This document shows positions 59,763 to 64,000 of a stretch of DNA of 64,000 bases, in pieces. Position 1 is the first letter of the stretch, and each line of letters begins with the position of its first letter. The stretch comes from Arthrobacter sp. V1I7 (GTDB taxonomy: Bacteria; Actinomycetota; Actinomycetes; Actinomycetales; Micrococcaceae). The stretch lies in the NCBI RefSeq assembly GCF_030817015.1, contig NZ_JAUSYS010000001.1:4650001-4714000 (forward strand), read 5' to 3'. The position numbers and the translations under genes were made by a program. A model generated the notes under the pieces. The model was given only the letters and a program-made list of their open reading frames with translations, was not told the origin of the DNA and searched no databases.

Positions 59763-60048
59763 GTGCCCCCGCTTCCCGTGTCCGGAGCGCTGCCTGTCCG
59801 GCTGATCCGGTCAGGCTCCGTCCGGCTATCCGAAAAGCCCGGCACACTCCAGTACATAAGCATGGCCCAGTTTAGTGATGCGGGCGCGGGGACGTCCATG
59901 ATCGGCGGACCCGCCGTCATTTTCCGCAGTCGTCTGCACAACCCCGGCCCTGGCGAGATCCTGCCAGCGTTGGGCGATGGCCGCCGCCCGACGATTCGTG
60001 TCAGGCCCCCGCCGACGCTTGCGCGTCCGGCCCACAGTGGGTGGAGGA

Positions 60049-60098
60049 TGGCGTGTGTGTCGGATTCGAACCGACGACCCCGGTTCCGAGACAAAACC
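60049..60098 (-). other. tRNA 3'-half remnant
   Basis: On the minus strand a T-arm GTCGG-TTCGAAT-CCGAC (60075-60059) is followed by ACACACGCCA, and preceded by an anticodon-arm-like GGTTT-TGTCTCG-GAACC (60098-60082). No 5' acceptor strand (CGTGTGT) or D-arm is present, and position 33 is not T, so it is not a functional tRNA. Such 3' remnants mark former integration sites. The rest of the 480-bp gap 59763-60245 holds nothing else I can support. Confidence 0.5.
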
Positions 60099-60249
60099 CA
60101 CCGAGCTGCGAACCTGCCGCAGGCATGCCAATTTTGCGATGCGGGCGGAGGCTTCCGCTGCCTGGGCCCGCAGCACCATGGCGCATTAGCTAATCCCAAG
60201 GAAAACCTTGCAGGGATAAAGGTAGAACGCCAGGAGCATTGACGCGACT

Positions 60250-60433
60250 CGGAGTCCGCCGGGCCGGCAGCCCACTTGGCTGTCAGGTCCCCGAACGCCC
60301 GGATGTTCCAGATCGCGATCAGGAGGTTGTCGTTGGTCCTGGCGGGGATCGCCGCGTCCAGCGCGGACTCCAGTCTCGTCAGGTCACAGGTGACAGCGGC
60401 TGGAGGGGCAGCGGCTGGAGGCGCGGTGGTCAT
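60250..60433 (-). pseudogene. Truncated endonuclease/exonuclease/phosphatase-family gene
   Basis: ATG 60433 opens a fragment of about 61 codons whose last part reads NDNLLIAIWNIRAFGDLTAKWAAGPADS. This is the first beta-strand and metal-site Asn region (WNI) of the endonuclease/exonuclease/phosphatase fold. After AGPADS the frame continues into sequence with no homology and no catalytic motifs. About 200 residues are missing, next to a tRNA remnant. Confidence 0.6.
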
Positions 60434-60536
60434 GGCTCCATCGAATCACGCCGAAACCGCCACCTCCGGAACGCGGGTCAAAGACTGCCGGCGCGGTGTC
60501 ATCGTGCCGGATGTCTACTCCCGCCCCTGGACACAG

Positions 60537-60575
60537 CAAGAGACTGGCCGGCCGTATCGGCTGACCAGTCTCTTG
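60537..60575 (-). terminator. Terminator of the cold-shock gene
   Basis: CAAGAGACTGG (60537-60547) and CCAGTCTCTTG (60565-60575) form a perfect 11-bp stem 8 bp past the csp stop on the minus strand, with extra inner pairing. The following minus-strand bases contain CTGTGTCC; the T-tract is weak. Confidence 0.7.
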
Positions 60576-60582
60576 TGGACTG

Positions 60583-60786
60583 CTAGAGCGGCTGGATGTT
60601 CTCAGCCTGGGGGCCCTTGGGGCCCTGGGTGATGTCGAACTGAACCTTCTGGTTTTCCTCGAGCGAGCGGTAACCGCTGGATGCGATTGCCGAATAGTGT
60701 GCGAACACGTCAGCGCTTCCGTCGTCAGGGGCAATGAAACCGAAGCCCTTTTCGGAGTTGAACCACTTGACAGTACCTGTTGCCAT
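60583..60786 (-). CDS. cspA: Cold-shock protein
   Basis: The 67-residue RNA-binding protein is a standard single cold-shock domain: [23 protein letters not shown] (RNP1 KGFGFI) and DVFAHYSAI (RNP2). It melts RNA structure at low temperature. AAGGAAA precedes the ATG. The gap upstream (to 61180) holds space for the long structured leader usual in csp genes. Confidence 0.95.
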   Translation of the reverse strand: MATGTVKWFNSEKGFGFIAPDDGSADVFAHYSAIASSGYRSLEENQKVQFDITQGPKGPQAENIQPL

Positions 60787-61180
60787 GCTTGATTTCCTTC
60801 ACGGGTCGCTGGGCGGTTCCGCTTCTCGGAATACCGTCCCCGCAACTCACATTCACGAGCCTATGTGCGATCAGTTGCAGGGGCAACAGTTGGCCTCAAA
60901 AGCGGAAGTCGCCGAGGCGGCGGCAAAGTGATGGGCCCCTGTAGATCAAGTTGACGTTACCCGGACGCCGTTAGGTCCGGCCTGCTCCTGCTGCTCAATA
61001 CGCTCGATCCTGATACTCAGAGGTGCCGGTGAAATCTTTTGATTCACCTTTAGAAGCGAACCGCTGAAGCCACTAATCTCATTCACCGGCCCCGGAGGGG
61101 TTCTAATCCTCATATCCGGCAGGATAGCCGCGGCGATAAACAGGTCGGTGATCGTTTTTACCGGGAAGTAAGCTTGTGAA

Positions 61181-61492
61181 ATGCAACGCGTAATTATAAT
61201 CCTTGAAGATGACCTGGACGGTTCCGAGGGAAGTGAAACGGCTTCATTCGCCCTGGACGGCGTTGAATACGCGATTGACCTCAATGAGGCCAACGCGAAA
61301 GAACTGCGTGGCGCCCTCAGCCGCTTCACGAGGGCGGCCCGTAAGACCGGTGGACGGGCCGCCACCTCCCGGCCCGGCGCCCCCACTGCCAGGGAAATCC
61401 GGCAGTGGGCGCTCAGCCAGGGCCTTCAAGTCAATAGCCGCGGCCGGATTCAGGCCGACATCGTAGAGAAGTACCACGCAGCTAAGCGCTAG
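61181..61492 (+). CDS. lsr2: Lsr2-family nucleoid-associated protein
   Basis: Lsr2 binds AT-rich, often foreign, DNA and silences it, as H-NS does in enterobacteria. The 103-residue protein has the dimerisation N-terminus (IIILEDDLDGSEGSETASFALDGVEYAIDL) and the DNA-binding C-terminus EIRQWALSQGLQVNSRGRIQADIVEKYHAA, with the RGR minor-groove motif. ATG 61181 is 6 nt after TAAGCT, so the mRNA is probably leaderless. It lies 9 bp before an unusual zinc-ribbon gene. The 250-bp gap before it is AT-richer; a 46-codon minus-strand ORF there is not supported. Confidence 0.9.
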   Translation: MQRVIIILEDDLDGSEGSETASFALDGVEYAIDLNEANAKELRGALSRFTRAARKTGGRAATSRPGAPTAREIRQWALSQGLQVNSRGRIQADIVEKYHAAKR

Positions 61493-61501
61493 GAGCGAAC
61501 C

Positions 61502-62068
61502 ATGGCAACGTGTCCGAATTGTCAGCGGGACCTGCCGGAGGGCAGCGAGTCCGGGCGGTGTCCGCACTGCGGTCACGCCTGGGGCGGAGGCATACCCGAT
61601 GTTGCGAAATTGGAAGTCGGCTACGGAGCCCAGAAGTCCTGGCTGGAACAATGGGGTCAGGTCGAACGCTCCTATAAGAAGGTTCAGAACCTCCAGGCCG
61701 GCCCCGTCGACAACCAGGAAGCGCTGACGGCGGTCAAGGATTTTTTCATCCACAGCCGGCATCTCGGCGACTGGCTCGTGGACGACAGGGAAACTAATGT
61801 CCAGCAGCAGGACATTGACACCTTGCTCCAAAGCGAGCCTGATCTGCAGATATGCAATGCCCTCGCCAATACGCCTGCGCACCAGACCCCCGAGCGCGCC
61901 AACGCCATGGGTGCCCGTGTCAGCCCGGTGGTGGCACAGCCGCAAGGACAGGTGCCTGTCGAGATTTCAACCACCAGCGGCACGGAAACCCGTGACGCCC
62001 TGGAACTTGCCACGAGCTGCATGGGTATCTGGCGAAAGTTCCTGCATTCCCGCGGCCTCAGGCCATAG
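61502..62068 (+). CDS. Zinc-ribbon protein of unknown function, possibly HEPN-like
   Basis: The 188-residue protein begins with a zinc ribbon CPNC-x13-CPHC (residues 4-23), then a helical region with DFFIHSRHLGDWLVDD and ICNALANTPAHQTPER, and a C-terminus GTETRDALELATSCMGIWRKFLHSRG. That spacing recalls uncharacterised helical proteins with DFF-x3-HLxDW and IC-x2-LAN motifs (HEPN-like), often found in accessory DNA. I infer the resemblance by eye only. It follows lsr2 by 9 bp and may be co-transcribed. Confidence 0.6.
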   Translation: MATCPNCQRDLPEGSESGRCPHCGHAWGGGIPDVAKLEVGYGAQKSWLEQWGQVERSYKKVQNLQAGPVDNQEALTAVKDFFIHSRHLGDWLVDDRETNVQQQDIDTLLQSEPDLQICNALANTPAHQTPERANAMGARVSPVVAQPQGQVPVEISTTSGTETRDALELATSCMGIWRKFLHSRGLRP

Positions 62069-62124
62069 ACCGATATCCGCCGGGAGGCCGATGATTTCGA
62101 CCGGCTGACACAGATGCGGTCCTG

Positions 62125-62162
62125 CGAGACGTCTCATATCTTTAGGGATACGAGACGTCTCA
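62125..62162. repeat. Nested palindrome with two GAGACGTCTC copies
   Basis: CGAGACGTCTCA occurs twice (62125-62136 and 62151-62162); its GAGACGTCTC core is itself a 10-bp palindrome. Between them TATC-TTTAGG-GATA gives a further dyad, so the whole 38 bp is near-symmetric and can form a 10+4-bp hairpin. It lies between the zinc-ribbon gene and the SDR gene. Whether it is a terminator, operator or recombination site is open. The remainder of the 230-bp gap shows nothing. Confidence 0.6.
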
Positions 62163-62298
62163 CCGGACGGAGCAGTCAACTCAACTGCACTGGTGTGAAT
62201 CGCAGAGCTAGTCCGAACCGCCTCCACGTTCACGCATTCTTAGCCAGGGTCGTCCCGACAGTGAAAGCAGCGGACTTGAGGAATACGCCGGGGGTCTC

Positions 62299-63075
62299 CT
62301 AGTGGATGTGGCTTCCGCCGTTGATGTCTATGGTGGTGCCGGTCAGGTAGGCAGACTCCTCGGAGGACAGGAAGGTGATCACGGCAGCGATTTCCTCGGT
62401 GGTGGCGTTGCGTCCGACGGGGATGCCGGCGTTGATGGCGGCCTCCTGCTCATCGGTGCTGCCCACGCGGATGTTGGTGTCCACGGCTCCGGGGGTGATG
62501 GCGTTGACGGTTACACCGGTGGCTCCGATCTCGCGTGCGAGTGCCTTGGTGAAACCCAGGATGGCGGCCTTCGCGGCCGAGTACGGAACCTTGCCGAAGA
62601 CACCGCCGCCACGCTGGGCGGACACGGAGGACATATTGACGATGCGGCCCCAGCCGCTGGCGATCATGTCCGGCAGGAACGCCTTGCTGACAAGGTAGGT
62701 GCCGGTGGCGTTGACGGCCATGACCTTGTTCCAGATGTCCAGGGTGGTTTCCAGGAAGGGGACGGGGGAGGTGATGCCGGCGATGTTGGCCAGGGCTCCG
62801 ACCGGGGGCAGCTTGCCGGCGCTTACTTCGGCGGCGACGGCGCCGTAGGCGGCGTTCACGGAATCTTCGTTTGCGACGTCGATCTCGTGGCCGAAGGCGG
62901 GGACGTTGAACTCATTGCCGATGTCCGCGGCGACCTTGGCGGACTTCTCGCCGTCGAGGTCCAGGATCACGACGGCCCAGCCTTCATTGGCGTAGCGGCG
63001 GGCGGTGGTGATGCCGATTCCCCGGTCCGAGGTGGCTCCAGTCAGGACGGCGGTGCGCTGGATAGTGGCAGGCAT
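62299..63075 (-). CDS. SDR-family oxidoreductase
   Basis: The 258-residue classical short-chain dehydrogenase has the coenzyme motif TGATSDRGIG (variant of TGxxxGIG), NIAG (NNAG-like), the catalytic Ser in MSSVSAQRGG and YSAAK. The Asp in ILDLDG suggests NAD. It probably oxidises a sugar or polyol, given the isomerase beside it. It starts 27 bp after the isomerase stop. Confidence 0.88.
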   Translation of the reverse strand: MPATIQRTAVLTGATSDRGIGITTARRYANEGWAVVILDLDGEKSAKVAADIGNEFNVPAFGHEIDVANEDSVNAAYGAVAAEVSAGKLPPVGALANIAGITSPVPFLETTLDIWNKVMAVNATGTYLVSKAFLPDMIASGWGRIVNMSSVSAQRGGGVFGKVPYSAAKAAILGFTKALAREIGATGVTVNAITPGAVDTNIRVGSTDEQEAAINAGIPVGRNATTEEIAAVITFLSSEESAYLTGTTIDINGGSHIH

Positions 63076-63102
63076 GATGCTCCTTGGTGGTTGTTCGGGT
63101 GT

Positions 63103-63933
63103 TTAGATGAGGTCAGTGATGAAGCTGGCCGCTTTGGCGGCAGCAGCAGGCCGTTCGTCGTGGGTGACGTCGCGGGTTTCCAGTTCGAGGGAGAAGTGGC
63201 CGGCGTAGCCGTGCGCTGCGAGTGATCGCAGTCCGGCGGCAAAGTCGGCCTGGCCGTTGTCGATGCTGAGGTTGATGTTGCCGGGGACCGCGTCCCGCAG
63301 ATGGACGTGGGTGATCCTGCCCTGATGGGCTTCGATGTACTCGAGCGGATCCTCACCGGCGGCCACGACGTGGCTGAAGTCCATGACTATTCCGACGCCG
63401 GACCCCTCCAGCCGCCGGGCCAGCAGTTCCGCACGTTCCAGGTTCCGGCAGAAACGGAGGAAGTGCAGGGACTCGGTCCACAGTTGCACGCCGAATGCTG
63501 CCGCACGCTGCCCGGCATGGATCAGCTGTGCCGCGATGGTGTCCAGGTCCTCATCGAGGCTGCGGACTGGTTGGTGGCCCAGGGCGCCGCACGGAAGGAC
63601 CAGGGCTCTCGCGCCGGTGTTGGCCGTGAGCGTCAGCAGTGCCTCAAGGTGACGTTCCCGGGCGGCTTGCTGCCCGGCGTCGAGCACCGCATTGAGATCC
63701 CCGATATCCCCGTTGACGGAGCGGACCCGGAGCCCGGAGGCCGCCACCTGGGCGGCCACCGCTTTGACGGCGTCCGCGTCCAGGTCGTAGGGCACGTGAT
63801 CGCAGACGCCGGGAAGGGCGCCCAGATCGATTTCCTCGAACCCGAGGGCAGCAATGCTGCGGAGCGCCGCTGGCAGCTCCTGGTGGCGGAAGCTGATGGA
63901 AGAGCACCCAAGCCGGGAATGGAACATCGTCAT
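63103..63933 (-). CDS. Sugar phosphate isomerase/epimerase family protein
   Basis: The 276-residue TIM barrel of the AP-endonuclease-2-like family has LGFEEIDLGALPG, VIVMDFSHVVAAGEDP-type metal ligands (GIVMDFSHV), GRITHVHLRDAVPG and FSLELETRD. Members isomerise or epimerise sugars, e.g. inosose and erythrulose-phosphate. ATG 63933 has GAGG just upstream (63927 is an alternative). It heads a two-gene operon with the SDR. TTGACT-N18-TAGTGT upstream is a likely promoter; GGTGA-N6-CCACA there matches CRP sites at 8 of 10 positions. Confidence 0.82.
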   Translation of the reverse strand: MTMFHSRLGCSSISFRHQELPAALRSIAALGFEEIDLGALPGVCDHVPYDLDADAVKAVAAQVAASGLRVRSVNGDIGDLNAVLDAGQQAARERHLEALLTLTANTGARALVLPCGALGHQPVRSLDEDLDTIAAQLIHAGQRAAAFGVQLWTESLHFLRFCRNLERAELLARRLEGSGVGIVMDFSHVVAAGEDPLEYIEAHQGRITHVHLRDAVPGNINLSIDNGQADFAAGLRSLAAHGYAGHFSLELETRDVTHDERPAAAAKAASFITDLI

Positions 63934-64000
63934 TGATCCTCTACTGAAGGTGATAGGGACCACACTAAGCCGGATCAGTGTCAACAGTCAACTTCCAACG

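Noticed and set aside
60049..60135. Functional tRNA gene
   Set aside because: The T-arm is perfect, but there is no 5' acceptor strand, no D-arm and no T at position 33.
59598..60242. 214-codon plus-strand frame and overlapping minus-strand frames
   Set aside because: No motif, no ribosome-binding site, and they cross the tRNA remnant.
60946..61386. Minus-strand frame overlapping lsr2, with a 46-codon part at about 60946-61113
   Set aside because: It is antisense to a firmly recognised gene in one half; the other half has no ribosome-binding site or family.

Overview
The window is high-GC, densely coded chromosomal DNA of an actinobacterium, most likely a member of the Micrococcaceae close to Arthrobacter/Pseudarthrobacter (inference from gene content and order, not from a search). 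Supporting signs are the rpsF-ssb-rpsR-rplI block ahead of dnaB, an Lsr2-family nucleoid protein, DUF4193, DUF2277 and CGNR families, many GTG/TTG starts, and many genes whose start codon lies exactly 6-7 nt after a TANNNT hexamer, as expected for leaderless mRNAs. The window is ordinary chromosome with one insertion sequence and a few decayed genes. I saw no CRISPR array, no prophage and no rRNA operon; the only tRNA signal is a broken remnant.

Layout. 1-7.7 kb: a catabolic block with a partial mmsA (malonate/methylmalonate-semialdehyde dehydrogenase), a divergent PucR regulator, a LysR regulator, a short coupled leader ORF, an MFS transporter, an M20-type N-carbamoyl/ureido hydrolase and an amidase. 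It fits uptake and breakdown of an amide or ureide, with CRP-like sites at both ends. 7.7-19.7 kb: ABC-F ATPase, DeoR regulator plus MFS transporter, PAP2-lipid kinase fusion, ABC-2 exporter followed by a truncated sensor-kinase gene, amino-acid permease, secreted intradiol-dioxygenase-like lipoprotein, M18 aminopeptidase. 19.75-20.82 kb: a complete IS481-family element with 6-bp target duplication. 21.7-29.4 kb: ribosomal protein/ssb operon with leader hairpins, small enzymes, a tandem pair of membrane proteins with L7/L12-like tails, a cluster of DnaA-box-like sites and dnaB.

29.4-46.3 kb: acyl-CoA thioesterase, DoxX, MATE, a frameshifted small membrane gene, CGNR regulator divergent from an EamA exporter, a csoR-copZ-copA copper operon with two CsoR-type operators, universal stress protein, a beta-propeller gene paired with a MoaD/ThiS-like GG-tailed protein, a trehalose-synthase-like GH13 enzyme coupled to an LLM flavin oxidoreductase, and a LigC-type ATP-dependent DNA ligase.

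46.4-59.5 kb: an aromatic-acid supercluster. An MHS-family importer and a divergent IclR regulator precede a tightly coupled run: shikimate dehydrogenase, 3-dehydroshikimate dehydratase (two-domain), pcaH, pcaG, pcaB, pcaD, pcaC, pcaF, pcaI, pcaJ, pcaR. Together these convert shikimate (and quinate, with a dehydroquinase encoded elsewhere) through protocatechuate and beta-ketoadipate to succinyl-CoA and acetyl-CoA. 59.5-64 kb: a disturbed segment with a tRNA 3'-half remnant, a truncated endonuclease/exonuclease/phosphatase gene, a cold-shock protein, Lsr2 next to an uncharacterised zinc-ribbon protein, a nested palindrome, and an SDR plus sugar-phosphate-isomerase pair.
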